Notes: generated by a model from the sequence alone, not told the origin. A stretch of 64,000 nt of DNA from Massilia litorea (GCF_015101885.1 NZ_CP062941.1:2914001-2978000), one strand, 5' to 3'. Positions 7,722 through 19,673 are shown, counted from the stretch's first letter. Made by a program: numbers and translations.

Positions 7722-8597
7722 ATGCCTCTCGATACCGCTTCCCGACAGGACTTCGACATCCGCCCCCTCAGCGCCCCGCTCGGCGCCGAGGTGCTCGGCC
7801 TCGACCTCACGCGTCCGCTCGATACCGCCGACCTGGCGCGCGTGCACCGCGCCCATCTCGACCACCACGTACTCGTGTTTCGCGATACCCATATCACCCC
7901 GGCCCAGCAGGTGGACTTTTCGCGCCGCTTCGGCGAACTGCAGATCCACGTGCTGCGCCAGTTCCAGCTGCCCACGCAGCCGGAGGTATTAGTTATTTCG
8001 AATATCCGCGAGAACGGCGAACCGATCGGCCTGGGCGATGCCGGCCACTACTGGCATTCCGACCTGTCCTATAAAGCGGTGCCGAGCCTGGGCTCGATGC
8101 TGCACGCGCAGGAGCTGCCCGCCGACGGCGGCGACACCCTGTTCGCGAACCAGCACCTGGCCTGGGATACCTTGCCGGAAGAACTGAAGCGCGAAGTCGA
8201 ACACCTGCAGGCCGAACACAGCTACCTGGCGCGCTACGAAGACCTGCGCAAGCTGAATCCATGGCGTCCCGCGCTCACCCAGGCCCAGATCGACGAAGTG
8301 GTGCCGGTGCGCCAGCCGGTCGTGCGCACCCATCCGGAAACGGGACGGCGGGCGCTGTTCGTCAGCGAGCATTTCACGACCCGCATCCTCGATATTCCGG
8401 AAGCGCGCAGCCGCGAGCTGCTCGACGCGCTGTTCGAGCATTCGACGAAGCAGGAATTCATCTACCGCCATCAGTGGAAGCCGCAGGACATGGTGTTCTG
8501 GGACAACCGTTCCCTGCTGCACCTGGCCGCCGGTTGCCCGCCCGAGCAGCGCCGCAAGCTGTACCGCACCACGATCGCGGGCGATGTCCCGTTCTGA
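7722..8597 (+). CDS. TauD/TfdA-family Fe(II)/2-oxoglutarate dioxygenase
   Basis: A 291-residue non-haem iron dioxygenase. The metal site is visible as H112-x-D114 (HYWHSDLSY) and the distal H267 (SLLHLAAG), and R282 in YRTTIAGD is placed to bind 2-oxoglutarate. Family members hydroxylate taurine, alkylsulfonates, chlorophenoxyacetates and related small acids. The gene is followed 15 nt later by a NitT/TauT-type ABC importer, so it probably oxidises the imported compound and releases sulfite or another leaving group. The substrate cannot be assigned. It is divergent from the sigma-factor operon, with about 220 bp between them. Confidence 0.88.
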   Translation: MPLDTASRQDFDIRPLSAPLGAEVLGLDLTRPLDTADLARVHRAHLDHHVLVFRDTHITPAQQVDFSRRFGELQIHVLRQFQLPTQPEVLVISNIRENGEPIGLGDAGHYWHSDLSYKAVPSLGSMLHAQELPADGGDTLFANQHLAWDTLPEELKREVEHLQAEHSYLARYEDLRKLNPWRPALTQAQIDEVVPVRQPVVRTHPETGRRALFVSEHFTTRILDIPEARSRELLDALFEHSTKQEFIYRHQWKPQDMVFWDNRSLLHLAAGCPPEQRRKLYRTTIAGDVPF

Positions 8598-8612
8598 ACC
8601 AGGAGAAAACAA

Positions 8613-9617
8613 TTGAACATTAAAAAAATCGCTGCCGCGCTGGTCGCTGCCTCCCTGGTCGCCGCCCTGCCTGCCGCCCACGCCGAGGGCAAGATCCGCA
8701 TCGCCGAGCAGTTCGGCGTGGTGTACCTGCTGCTGAATGTGGCGCAGGACCAGAAGCTGATCGAAAAGCACGGCAAGAAGCAGGGCGTCGAGATCGACGT
8801 CGACTGGGTCAAGCTGTCGGGCGGCGCGGCCGTGAACGATGCGCTGCTGTCGAACTCGGTGGACGTGGTCGGCGCCGGCCTCGGCCCCTTGCTGACGATC
8901 TGGGACCGTACGAACGGCAAGCAGAACGTGCGCGCCGTCGCCTCGCTCGGCAATTTCCCCTATTACCTGATCAGCACGAACCCGGCCGTGAAAACGATCG
9001 CCGACTTCGGGCCGAAGGACCGCATCGCGCTGCCCGCCGTCACCGTCTCGGTACAGGCGCGCCTGCTGCAGCTGGCGGCAAGCAAGCAATGGGGCCCCGC
9101 CCAGTACAAGAAACTCGATCCGCTGACGCAAGCCGTGCCGCATCCGGACGCGGCCGCCGCCGTGATCGCCGGCGGCACCGAAATCAACGCCCACTTCGCC
9201 AATCCGCCGTTCCAGGAGCAGGAGCTGGCCGGCAATCCGAAGGCGAAGATCGTGCTCGATTCCTACCAGGTGCTGGGTGGGCCGGCCTCGTCGACCGTGC
9301 TCTATGCCACTGAAAAATATGTGAAGGAAAACCCGAAAACCTACCGCGCCTTTCTCGATGCCCTGGTGGAGGCGGCGCAACTGGCCTCGACCAATCCGGA
9401 AGCGGCGGCCGACGCCTACCTGCGCGTGAACAAGGGCAGCATCGACCGCGCCTTGCTGGTGAAAGTGATCAAGGATCCGAAGGTGCAGTTCAAGGTGGCG
9501 CCGCAGAATACGCTGGGCCTGGCCCAGTTCCTGCACCAGGTGGGCGCGATCAAGAAGAAGCCGGAGAGCTGGCGCGATTACTTCTTCGAGCATCCGGCGC
9601 TCGCCTCGGGGAGCTGA
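8613..9617 (+). CDS. NitT/TauT-type ABC transporter substrate-binding protein
   Basis: A 334-residue periplasmic binding protein of the SsuA/TauA-like group. Residues 1-24 are a Sec signal peptide ending in PAAHA. The mature part has the two-lobe pattern, with KLSGGAAVNDALLSNSVDVV and GLGPLLTIWDR marking the ligand cleft region. The start is a TTG at 8613; an AGGAG ribosome-binding site lies 7 nt before it and no ATG gives a signal peptide. It is the first gene of the importer and is preceded by the dioxygenase. The ligand is probably a small organic acid such as a sulfonate, but this is not shown. Confidence 0.88.
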   Translation: MNIKKIAAALVAASLVAALPAAHAEGKIRIAEQFGVVYLLLNVAQDQKLIEKHGKKQGVEIDVDWVKLSGGAAVNDALLSNSVDVVGAGLGPLLTIWDRTNGKQNVRAVASLGNFPYYLISTNPAVKTIADFGPKDRIALPAVTVSVQARLLQLAASKQWGPAQYKKLDPLTQAVPHPDAAAAVIAGGTEINAHFANPPFQEQELAGNPKAKIVLDSYQVLGGPASSTVLYATEKYVKENPKTYRAFLDALVEAAQLASTNPEAAADAYLRVNKGSIDRALLVKVIKDPKVQFKVAPQNTLGLAQFLHQVGAIKKKPESWRDYFFEHPALASGS

Positions 9618-9618
9618 G

Positions 9619-10467
9619 ATGAAAACACCTCCTTTGCAGGTCGTGCCGCCGACAGGTCCCTTGCTGCGCGCGGAGCATGTGACGCTCGAATACACGGGTA
9701 GCCGGGGCGTCGTGCGTGCCACCGACGATGTCAGCTTCGACGTCCACCGCGGCGACCGCTTCGTCCTGCTCGGGCCTTCCGGTTGCGGCAAGTCGACGTT
9801 GCTGAAAGCGGTGGGCGGCTTCATCACGCCGCGCGCGGGCAGCCTGCGCCTCGGCGGCAAGCCGATCACGGGACCGGGACCGGACCGCATCGTCGTGTTC
9901 CAGGAATTCGACCAGCTGCCGCCCTGGAAGACAGTCGAGAACAATGTCATGTTCCCGCTGCTGGCCGGCGGCATGAAGAAGGCGGAAGCACGCGAGCGCG
10001 CCCGCCACTGGCTGGGCAAGGTCGGCCTGGCGCGCTTCGCCGAGGCGTATCCGCATACCCTGTCGGGCGGGATGAAGGCGCGGGTCGCGATCGCGCGCGC
10101 ATTGGCCATGCAGCCGGACATCCTGCTGATGGACGAGCCTTTCGCCGCGCTCGACGCGCTCACCCGGCGCACCATGCAGGAACAGCTGCAAACCCTGTGG
10201 GAAGAAATCGGTTTCACGATGTTGTTCGTGACCCACTCGATCGAGGAAGCGCTGGTTGTGGGCAACCGCATCCTGCTGCTGAGCCCTCATCCGGGCCGCG
10301 TACGCGCTGAACTCAACAGCCACCAGTTCGACCTCGGCAGCGCGGGCAGCGCGGAGTTCCAGGCGGCGAACGAACGCATTCACCGGTTGTTGTTCGGCGA
10401 CGGGCGCGTAGGCGAAACCCCGGCGCGTGTGGCGCCGGCTCACCAGGCCCTGGCGGTGCACTCATGA
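9619..10467 (+). CDS. NitT/TauT-type ABC transporter ATP-binding protein
   Basis: A 282-residue ABC ATPase that powers the importer. Walker A is GPSGCGKST near residue 54, the Q-loop follows as VVFQEFDQLPPWKTVENN, the signature is LSGGMKAR and Walker B is ILLMDEPFAALDALTRR. The switch histidine is in LFVTHSIEEAL. The PPWKTVENN Q-loop is characteristic of the SsuB/TauB/NrtD subgroup. The gene starts one base after the binding-protein stop and overlaps the permease start by 4 nt (ATGA). Confidence 0.93.
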   Translation: MKTPPLQVVPPTGPLLRAEHVTLEYTGSRGVVRATDDVSFDVHRGDRFVLLGPSGCGKSTLLKAVGGFITPRAGSLRLGGKPITGPGPDRIVVFQEFDQLPPWKTVENNVMFPLLAGGMKKAEARERARHWLGKVGLARFAEAYPHTLSGGMKARVAIARALAMQPDILLMDEPFAALDALTRRTMQEQLQTLWEEIGFTMLFVTHSIEEALVVGNRILLLSPHPGRVRAELNSHQFDLGSAGSAEFQAANERIHRLLFGDGRVGETPARVAPAHQALAVHS

Positions 10468-11342
10468 ACGCGCTCAAGCATCCTCCGATTCGCCCGGAAT
10501 ACGAACTGGCGCTGGCCGTGCCTGCCGGTCCTGTCCCTCACCAGCAGCAGTCTGCGGCAGCGTTCGCGCCGCTGGCCAATCTTGCCTGGCTGCGCAAGGC
10601 CGGCATCCTGCTGGTGCTGGCCGCGATCTGGGAAGCGGTGGCGCGCTGGTACGGCAACGACCTGCTGCTGCCGACCGCCCTGCAGACGGGGCGGGCGCTG
10701 GTCGACGGCCTGGCATCGGGCGAACTGGTCGGCTATATCGGCGTCTCGTTCGCCACGCTCACCCAGGGCTATTTGATGGGCATCGCGGGCGCTTTCCTGC
10801 TGACCTGGCTGGCGGTGTCGAACCGGCTCGGGCGCGAACTGATCGAGACGCTGACCTCGATGTTCAATCCGCTGCCGGCGATCGCCTTGCTGCCGCTGGC
10901 GCTGCTGTGGTTCGGCCTGGGCAAAGGCAGCCTGATCATGGTGCTGATGCATTCGGTGCTGTGGCCGCTGACCCTGAACGCCTGCGCGGGCTTTCGCGCG
11001 GTGCCGGAGACGCTGCGCATGGCGGGGCGTAATTACGGGCTTGGTGGCTTGCGGCTGGTGCTGCAGATCCTGATTCCAGCGGCGCTGCCGGCGATTCTGT
11101 CGGGACTGAAGATTGGCTGGGCGTTTGCATGGCGCACGCTGATTGCGGCGGAGCTGGTGTTTGGCACCACGTCGGGGCAGGGTGGATTGGGGTGGTTCAT
11201 TTTCCAGAGCCGGAACGAGCTGTTCACCGATAAGGTGTTTGCCGGGTTGGCGGCGGTGATCATCATCGGCTTGGCGGTGGAGCATGTTGTGTTCCAGACG
11301 CTCGAGCGGGTGACCGTGCGGCGGTGGGGGATGGAGCGCTAA
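10464..11342 (+). CDS. NitT/TauT-type ABC transporter permease
   Basis: A 292-residue inner-membrane permease of the SsuC/TauC type. About six membrane helices are visible after a 45-residue N-terminal tail. The EAA loop that contacts the ATPase is in the second half (AGRNYGLGGLRLVLQILIPA, followed by ALPAILSGLKIGWAFAW). It completes the importer with the two preceding genes, and the dioxygenase at 7722 belongs to the same unit. The end of the gene is followed 18 nt later by a REP-like pair. Confidence 0.9.
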   Translation: MNALKHPPIRPEYELALAVPAGPVPHQQQSAAAFAPLANLAWLRKAGILLVLAAIWEAVARWYGNDLLLPTALQTGRALVDGLASGELVGYIGVSFATLTQGYLMGIAGAFLLTWLAVSNRLGRELIETLTSMFNPLPAIALLPLALLWFGLGKGSLIMVLMHSVLWPLTLNACAGFRAVPETLRMAGRNYGLGGLRLVLQILIPAALPAILSGLKIGWAFAWRTLIAAELVFGTTSGQGGLGWFIFQSRNELFTDKVFAGLAAVIIIGLAVEHVVFQTLERVTVRRWGMER

Positions 11343-11360
11343 CGAGTGCATAAGTACGGC

Positions 11361-11427
11361 CGCGTGGGCTCAAGAGCCCACCCTACGGTGCACCGCCTTT
11401 CGTAGGGTGGGCACTCGTGCCCACGCG
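11361..11427. repeat. REP-like inverted pair
   Basis: Two 27-nt palindromic units in opposite orientation, 11361-11387 (CGCGTGGGCTC...CCCACCCTACG) and 11401-11427 (CGTAGGGTGGGC...GCCCACGCG), separated by 13 bp. Each unit can fold by itself and the pair can fold into one long stem, as in BIME elements. It follows the ABC permease gene and could act as a transcript end or mRNA stabiliser. Confidence 0.88.
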
Positions 11428-11887
11428 GTTCATTATCCGCACATCCGCACAATGAAACTCATCGTTGCACCGCAAAATACGTACTAACCCCTACGCCCCG
11501 ATGCGCACCAAAACCATGCATCTGACCTTTTCTATTTTTTATCTTGACCAAAATGGTGCAACGCAGTAAGGTGTTCCTCACGCTTTGCATCCCCAAAGCT
11601 TCACCGTCAGTCTGACCGGCACACAAGGCCTGGAACAGCATGACACGCTTTCATTTGTAGGCAGTTTGCTCCAACCCGTGCCACAAGCGCGAGAGATGCG
11701 TCGAGCCGCTACAGACACTCAGCCAAACGAGTTGCGCCCAGCGCCGTTCCAAAGGGTATCGATTGATATCCGGGAGTTCGACGTGACCGCAGAAAGAAGG
11801 GAAGCTGAAGGCGCTGTGGGGCAAATCGCACCTCGTTAGGAAAGAGCATCCGATCAATCTCCCTCTGGGTTTTGAAAGGAATGGTTC
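11428..11887 (+). promoter_or_regulatory. long leader upstream of ilvI, with two NtrC-like sites
   Basis: No credible gene lies in these 460 bases; the open frame from 11585 to 11839 has no family resemblance or good start context. Two 17-bp matches to the NtrC consensus TGCACCA-N3-TGGTGCA can be seen. One is at 11544-11560 (TTGACCAAAATGGTGCA, 12 of 14 positions), the other a weaker one at 11504-11520 (CGCACCAAAACCATGCA, 10 of 14). Their centres are 40 bp apart. I found no -24/-12 sigma-54 promoter downstream, so nitrogen control of ilvI is only a suggestion. A GAAAGGAA ribosome-binding site precedes the ilvI start. Confidence 0.35.
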
Positions 11888-13617
<1,730 letters not shown>

Positions 13618-13618
<1 letters not shown>

Positions 13619-14109
13619 TGAGACACATCATCTCGGTTCTCCTGGAGAACGAAGCCGGCGCCCTGTCGCGCGTGGTGGGCCTGTTTTCGGCCCGCGGCTA
13701 CAACATCGAAACCCTGACCGTGGCGCCGACCGAAGACGCGACCCTGTCGCGCATGACGATCGTGACTTCCGGCTCGGACGACATCATCGAGCAGATCACC
13801 AAGCACCTGAACCGCCTGATCGAGGTCGTGAAAGTGGTCGACCTGACCGAAGGCCAGCACATCGAGCGCGAGCTCATGCTGATCAAGGTGAGGGCGGTCG
13901 GCAAGGAGCGCGAGGAAATCAAGCGCACCGCCGACATCTTCCGCGGCCGCGTCATTGACGTCACCGAGAAGAGCTACACGATCGAACTGACCGGCGCCAA
14001 GAGCAAGCTCGACGCCTTCATCGATTCGATCGACCGCACCTCCATCCTCGAGACCGTCCGTACCGGCGGCTCCGGCATCGGCCGCGGCGAGAGAATCTTA
14101 AAAGTCTGA
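13618..14109 (+). CDS. ilvH: acetolactate synthase small (regulatory) subunit
   Basis: A 163-residue regulatory subunit with an N-terminal ACT domain (ISVLLENEAGALSRVVGLF, then the RGYNIETLTVAPTED block) and the C-terminal ALS_ss domain. It activates the large subunit and gives feedback inhibition by valine. The length matches IlvH of the E. coli isozyme III. The first base of its ATG is the last base of the ilvI stop codon. The ilvC gene follows after about 170 bp. Confidence 0.95.
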
Positions 14110-14177
14110 ATGATGCTGCTGGCCAACGCGTACCGTATGGGGTCATTGAGACCAATGATCTCAATGACGGGTTCTCC

Positions 14178-14197
14178 GGGCTCCCCGAGCCCACGCG
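14178..14197. repeat. degenerate REP-like half
   Basis: GGGCTCCCCGAGCCCACGCG resembles the right half of the REP-like unit found at 5194-5220, but the CGTAGGGT arm is lost. It lies in the ilvH-ilvC gap. It may be a decayed copy of the family. Confidence 0.45.
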
Positions 14198-14258
14198 TGA
14201 CCGTCGAGCAGCCAATAGCCAAACAAATGAACAGCCACCCGTGGCAAACAATTAGTAA

Positions 14259-15299
<1,041 letters not shown>

Positions 15300-15390
15300 T
15301 GCGGTAAGGGACAGGTTTCGTCACCGGGCGATCTGAAGTGCAACTTTCCATTACAAAATCACGATGGATGGAAGCACGGCGGTATCGTAT

Positions 15391-15406
15391 AAGTAGGCCC
15401 CTACTT
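15391..15406. promoter_or_regulatory. perfect 16-bp palindrome before the SIMPL gene
   Basis: AAGTAGGCCCCTACTT has 7-bp perfect arms around CC. It lies 14 bp before the ATG at 15421, directly after a TATAAG that could be a -10 element and just before the ribosome-binding site (GGAGAA). It could be an operator or a small hairpin covering translation initiation. No regulator is known for it. Confidence 0.4.
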
Positions 15407-15420
15407 AAACCGGAGAAACC

Positions 15421-16188
15421 ATGTCCCTGCCAAAACTGATCCTCGTCGCCGGCCTCGTGCTGGCAGCCAACGCCGGCGCGCAAACGCTGCCGGCGCCCGC
15501 ATCGTCACCATCCACCGCGGGCACGATGGTCATCGTGCCGGCCAACGGCGAAGTGCGCCACGCGAACGACCAGGCAACGGTCGTTTTCGCCGTCGAGGAA
15601 TTCGACAAGGACAAGGCTGCGGCCGCGTCGCGCGTGAACCGCAAGATGAAGGAAGGCACCGAGATCGTGCGCCGTGCCGATCCGAAGGCGGAACTCAAAA
15701 CGCAAGGCTATTACACCTATCCGGTCTACCCCGAGCCGCCGGTGCCGATGCCGGCGAGCCGTACGCCCGTGAAGCCGGTGCCGAGCGGCTGGCGCGTCGG
15801 GCAGTACCTGGAGGTGAAGACGACGAATCTGGCCGAGCTGCCGAAGACGGCGGCTGCGGCGCAGAAGGTGTTACAGATTAACGGCATCAACTTCGGCCTG
15901 GCCCCGGCAACCGAGAAGATGCTGGACGACCAGCGGATCGCCGCGACTTACCGCAACCTGAACGAGCGCATCGTCTCGATCGCGCGCGCGATGGGGCGCC
16001 AGCCGGCCGATGCGGTGCTCGATACGGTCGACTTTGAAGGAACCGGAAATTATGGCGGGGACCGCAGCGAGAAGATGATGATGCGCGCCGCGGCGCCCGC
16101 TTCGGCGGATGCGGCGGCCGAACCAAGTTTTGAACCAGGAGAAACGACGCTGCAGATGCGTCTGGTAGGCAAGGTGAAGTTCAAATAA
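15421..16188 (+). CDS. periplasmic SIMPL-domain (DUF541) protein
   Basis: A 255-residue exported protein. Residues 1-20 form a signal peptide ending in NAGA. The rest is a SIMPL domain: MVIVPANGEVRHANDQATVVFAVEE is its typical opening strand, with KTQGYYTYPVYPEP and GQYLEVKTTNLAELPKT as later blocks. The E. coli relative YggE lowers oxidative stress by an unknown route. It stands alone between ilvC and pssA. A palindrome overlaps its presumed promoter region. Confidence 0.82.
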   Translation: MSLPKLILVAGLVLAANAGAQTLPAPASSPSTAGTMVIVPANGEVRHANDQATVVFAVEEFDKDKAAAASRVNRKMKEGTEIVRRADPKAELKTQGYYTYPVYPEPPVPMPASRTPVKPVPSGWRVGQYLEVKTTNLAELPKTAAAAQKVLQINGINFGLAPATEKMLDDQRIAATYRNLNERIVSIARAMGRQPADAVLDTVDFEGTGNYGGDRSEKMMMRAAAPASADAAAEPSFEPGETTLQMRLVGKVKFK

Positions 16189-16332
16189 AAGGAATCCGAA
16201 ATAAGCCTCCCGGTAAACCGAGGCGTTTGCCGTTATGGATTCCAATAGTATCCGTTCGCTAACATGCCGTTCCCGCCCCTATAATGGTGGAAACGGCGCC
16301 AGCGAGCGCGATCACCTTGAATACGGAACTTT

Positions 16333-17202
16333 ATGCCAGCCTTTCCACGACGTAAGAAAAATGGAACAGCGCCCCGCGCGCCACGATTTTCCCGCCTGAA
16401 GCGCTTCGGCCGGCGGGCGGAAGACAAGGGCGCCCCCCGCGGGCGCGGCATTTATTTATTGCCGAACGCCTTTACGACCGGCGCGCTGTTCTGCGGTTTC
16501 TACGCGATCGTGATGGCGATGAACCAGCGCTTCGAGCACGCCTGCTGGGCCGTGTTCATCGCGATGGTGCTGGACGGGCTGGACGGGCGCATTGCGCGCC
16601 TGACGAATACGCAGTCGGAATTCGGGGCGCAGTACGACAGTCTGTCGGACATGGTGTCCTTCGGCGCGGCGCCGGCGCTCGTGATCTACGAGTACGCGCT
16701 GCGCGGTTTGGGCAAGCTGGGCTGGATCGCCGCCTTCGTGTACTGCGCCGGCGCGGCGCTGCGCCTGGCGCGCTTCAACACGAATATCGAGGTGGTGGAC
16801 AAGCGCTTCTTCCAGGGCTTGCCCAGCCCGGCGGCGGCGGCGCTGGTGGTCGGCTTCATCATGATGATGAGCGACCCGGACATCAACATCAGCGCGCGCC
16901 AGGTCGACTGGGTGAGCTGGTGCATCGCGGTCTTCGCCGGCCTGACGATGGTGTCGAACGTGCCGTTTTACAGTTTCAAGGACGTGAACTTCCGCAAGTC
17001 GGTTCCGTTCATCGTGGTGTTCCTGATTGCCCTGGGCCTGGCCCTGGTGGCGATCGCCCCGGCCGTCGTGCTGTGGCCGATTTTTGTAGTGTACGGTTTG
17101 TCGGGCTATGTGGTGTTCGCGATCCAGCGCGCCAAGGGCAAGCGGGTCAGCATCATCCCGACCGACGAACCGATCGAGAACGATAAAGTCGAGCGCCGCT
17201 AG
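16333..17202 (+). CDS. pssA: CDP-diacylglycerol-serine O-phosphatidyltransferase
   Basis: A 289-residue integral membrane enzyme that makes phosphatidylserine from CDP-diacylglycerol and serine, the first step to phosphatidylethanolamine. The CDP-alcohol phosphatidyltransferase motif is complete: DGLDGRIARLTNTQSEFG followed by AQYDSLSD (DGxxAR, then G, D and D). A basic 40-residue N-terminus precedes about seven membrane helices. The length fits the Bacillus-type (type II) membrane enzyme. It is next to leuA, an order common in betaproteobacteria. Confidence 0.93.
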   Translation: MPAFPRRKKNGTAPRAPRFSRLKRFGRRAEDKGAPRGRGIYLLPNAFTTGALFCGFYAIVMAMNQRFEHACWAVFIAMVLDGLDGRIARLTNTQSEFGAQYDSLSDMVSFGAAPALVIYEYALRGLGKLGWIAAFVYCAGAALRLARFNTNIEVVDKRFFQGLPSPAAAALVVGFIMMMSDPDINISARQVDWVSWCIAVFAGLTMVSNVPFYSFKDVNFRKSVPFIVVFLIALGLALVAIAPAVVLWPIFVVYGLSGYVVFAIQRAKGKRVSIIPTDEPIENDKVERR

Positions 17203-17260
17203 GGTCCCGCCGAGGGGTCCGGCCGGCGCTCGTTGATCAACAAGCGCATTGGAGCTCCTC

Positions 17261-18805
17261 ATGTTTGACCCGAACCGCCTCATCATTTTCGACACGACCC
17301 TGCGCGACGGCGAGCAATCGCCGGGCGCCTCGATGACCAAGGACGAAAAAGTCCGCATCGCGCGCCAGCTCGAACGCCTGCGGGTGGACGTCATCGAAGC
17401 CGGCTTCGCGGCCGCCTCGCCGGGCGACTTCGAGGCCATCCGCGCGATTGCCAGCGTGGTGCGCGAGTCGACCATCTGCTCGCTCTCGCGCGCCAACGAC
17501 CGCGACATCGCGCGTGCCGCCGAAGCGCTGATGCCCGCCGAGCGCAAGCGCATCCACACCTTCCTCGCCACCTCGCCGCTGCACATGAAGGTGAAGCTGC
17601 GCATGGAGCCGGAACAGGTGCTGGAGCAGGCGAAACTCGCCGTACGCTTCGCCCGCAACCACACCGACGACATCGAATTTTCCCCGGAAGACGGCAGCCG
17701 TTCGGACGAGGACTTCCTGTGCCGCGTGCTGGAAGCCGTGATCGCCGAAGGCGCGACCACCATCAACTTTCCGGATACCGTCGGCTATGCCACGCCCGAA
17801 GTCTACGGCGAAACCATCCGCCGCCTGCGCGAACGGGTGCCCAATTCCGACAAGGCCATCTGGTCGGTGCACTGCCATAACGACCTGGGGCTGGCGGTGG
17901 CCAACTCGCTGGCCGGTGTCGCCATCGGCGGCGCGCGCCAGATCGAATGCACGATCAACGGCCTCGGCGAACGCGCCGGCAACACGGCCTTGGAGGAAGT
18001 CGTCATGGCGCTGCGCACCCGTGCCGACTACTACAAGCTTACCCTCGGCATCGACACCACGCAGATCGTGCCGGCCTCGAAAATGGTCTCGCAGATCACC
18101 GGCTTCGCAGTGCAGCCGAACAAGGCCGTGGTCGGCGCCAACGCCTTTGCCCATGCCTCCGGCATCCACCAGGACGGCATCCTGAAGGCGCGCGAAACCT
18201 ACGAGATCATGCGCGCCGAAGACGTCGGCTGGCATGCGAATAAAATCGTGCTCGGCAAACTCTCGGGCCGCAACGCCTTCAAGGCGCGCCTGCAGGAACT
18301 GGGCATCGAGCTCGAATCGGAAGCCGAAGTCAACGCCGCCTTCGCCCGCTTCAAGGAGCTCGCCGACCGCAAGAGCGAGATCTTCGACGAGGACATCATG
18401 GCCCTGGTCTCGGCCGAGGATCACGCGCAGGAAGGCGAGTACTTCCGCTTCGTCTCGCTGTCGCAGCGCTCCGAGACCGGAGAACTGCCGCATGCGCGCG
18501 TCGTGTTCCAGATCGACGGCAAGGAATTTGCCTGCGAAGGTTCGGGCGACGGGCCGGTCGACGCCACCGTGAACGCCATCGAGAGCGAGGCCAAGACCGG
18601 CGCGGATTTGATCCTGTTCTCGATCAACGCGATCAGCGGCGGCACCCAGTCCCAGGGCGAGGTGACGATGCGGCTGTCGCGCCAGGGGCGGATCGTGAAC
18701 GGCGTGGGCGCGGACCCGGACATCGTCGTGGCCTCGGCCAAGGCGTATCTGTCGGGCTTGAACAAGCTGCACTCGAAGGTGGAAAAGGCGCACCCGCAGC
18801 TTTGA
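17261..18805 (+). CDS. leuA: 2-isopropylmalate synthase
   Basis: A 514-residue enzyme that condenses acetyl-CoA with 2-oxoisovalerate in the first step of leucine synthesis. The N-terminal TIM barrel starts with [18 protein letters not shown], and the metal-binding [14 protein letters not shown] is near residue 203. The C-terminal regulatory domain, which binds leucine, is complete ([17 protein letters not shown] region). The ATG at 17261 has a GGAG site 7 nt upstream; a TTG four codons earlier is less likely. Together with ilvIHC it makes this region a branched-chain amino acid cluster. Confidence 0.95.
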   Translation: MFDPNRLIIFDTTLRDGEQSPGASMTKDEKVRIARQLERLRVDVIEAGFAAASPGDFEAIRAIASVVRESTICSLSRANDRDIARAAEALMPAERKRIHTFLATSPLHMKVKLRMEPEQVLEQAKLAVRFARNHTDDIEFSPEDGSRSDEDFLCRVLEAVIAEGATTINFPDTVGYATPEVYGETIRRLRERVPNSDKAIWSVHCHNDLGLAVANSLAGVAIGGARQIECTINGLGERAGNTALEEVVMALRTRADYYKLTLGIDTTQIVPASKMVSQITGFAVQPNKAVVGANAFAHASGIHQDGILKARETYEIMRAEDVGWHANKIVLGKLSGRNAFKARLQELGIELESEAEVNAAFARFKELADRKSEIFDEDIMALVSAEDHAQEGEYFRFVSLSQRSETGELPHARVVFQIDGKEFACEGSGDGPVDATVNAIESEAKTGADLILFSINAISGGTQSQGEVTMRLSRQGRIVNGVGADPDIVVASAKAYLSGLNKLHSKVEKAHPQL

Positions 18806-18854
18806 TGCGGCGGTCGCGGGGCTGTTGGCTGCGCCGCTATCGGTTTGCATGATC

Positions 18855-18923
18855 CGCGTGGGCATGAATGCCCACCCTACGGTCGATCAAGCAAATCGTA
18901 GGGTGGGCATTCATGCCCACGCG
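18855..18923. repeat. REP-like inverted pair
   Basis: Two 27-nt palindromic units in opposite orientation at 18855-18881 and 18897-18923, separated by 15 bp. The centre differs from other copies (GGGCATGAATGCCC instead of GGGCTC-x-GAGCCC) but keeps self-complementarity, which shows compensatory change. It lies between the converging ends of leuA and the next gene. Confidence 0.9.
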
Positions 18924-18962
18924 GATTCAAAGCCGCTGACGGCACAGGCAACAGCCCCAGCC

Positions 18963-19673
18963 TCACTTCCACTTCTGCTTCGTCGCCGGCTGCTCGTCCT
19001 CGTCGCAATTGGTGAACTTCGGCTTGATCCCATCCCGCATGGTATCGAGTCCGTCGGGCGCGTGATTCGATTCGTAGGTCACGCAATAGGTGCCGGCCGC
19101 GCCGACGACACGGTAACGCCTGCGCCCATACCCGCCCGGGTCGAGGATCTCTTCGACCTTGGGCGCCTGGTACCACTTGTTGGGCGCCAGCTCGGCCGCC
19201 CGGGCAATCCCTTTTTCCAGTTTCATCTGCCGCGTCTCCACCGGTGCCTGAATGCCGCGCGCCGGATTCTCCGCACGCAGCGCGCGATCGATGGCGCCAA
19301 CGGCGGCCCTGGCGTCGCGCAGCAGGTCGGTAGACGATGGCGCCGGCGCAGCGTCGGCCATTGGCGGCGCGGGCAGGGCGATCGTCCCGGGTGTGGGCAC
19401 GGCTTGCGCCGGCTCGACCCGCTGCGGCCGCGTTTCCACTGCGCGCTGCCTTGTGGCCGGGGCAGGCGAGGGCGGCACGCGGTCCGGGCGGTCGGGCATG
19501 GCCTCCGGTGCCGGCAACAGCCGCAGGAACTGCACACGCTGCGGTTCGTCGTCGTCCTGCCACTTCACCGGCCGCGACAGCTGCCACGCGCCGACCAGCA
19601 GCACATGCACGGCCAGCGACACGCCGATGGCTGTCAGCGAGCGCGGTTGCGGGAACGGTTGTGCAGTTGCCAT
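18963..19673 (-). CDS. hypothetical protein with TonB-like N-terminus
   Basis: A 236-residue protein not recognised as a named family. A short cytoplasmic end is followed by one membrane helix (SLTAIGVSLAVHVLLVGAW, about 12-30), the SLAVHVLL pattern of TonB/TolA-type proteins. A Pro-rich periplasmic linker follows (about 60-120) and then a small folded domain with two cysteines (TYCVTYESN and FTNCDED). It may be an envelope protein spanning the periplasm. It is convergent with leuA, with a REP-like pair between. Confidence 0.65.
   Translation of the reverse strand: MATAQPFPQPRSLTAIGVSLAVHVLLVGAWQLSRPVKWQDDDEPQRVQFLRLLPAPEAMPDRPDRVPPSPAPATRQRAVETRPQRVEPAQAVPTPGTIALPAPPMADAAPAPSSTDLLRDARAAVGAIDRALRAENPARGIQAPVETRQMKLEKGIARAAELAPNKWYQAPKVEEILDPGGYGRRRYRVVGAAGTYCVTYESNHAPDGLDTMRDGIKPKFTNCDEDEQPATKQKWK

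Noticed and set aside
11585..11839. 84-codon frame in the ilvI leader
   Set aside because: No family resemblance, no ribosome-binding site, and its composition resembles non-coding GC-rich DNA. It also has no run of Ile, Val or Leu codons that would make it an attenuation leader peptide.
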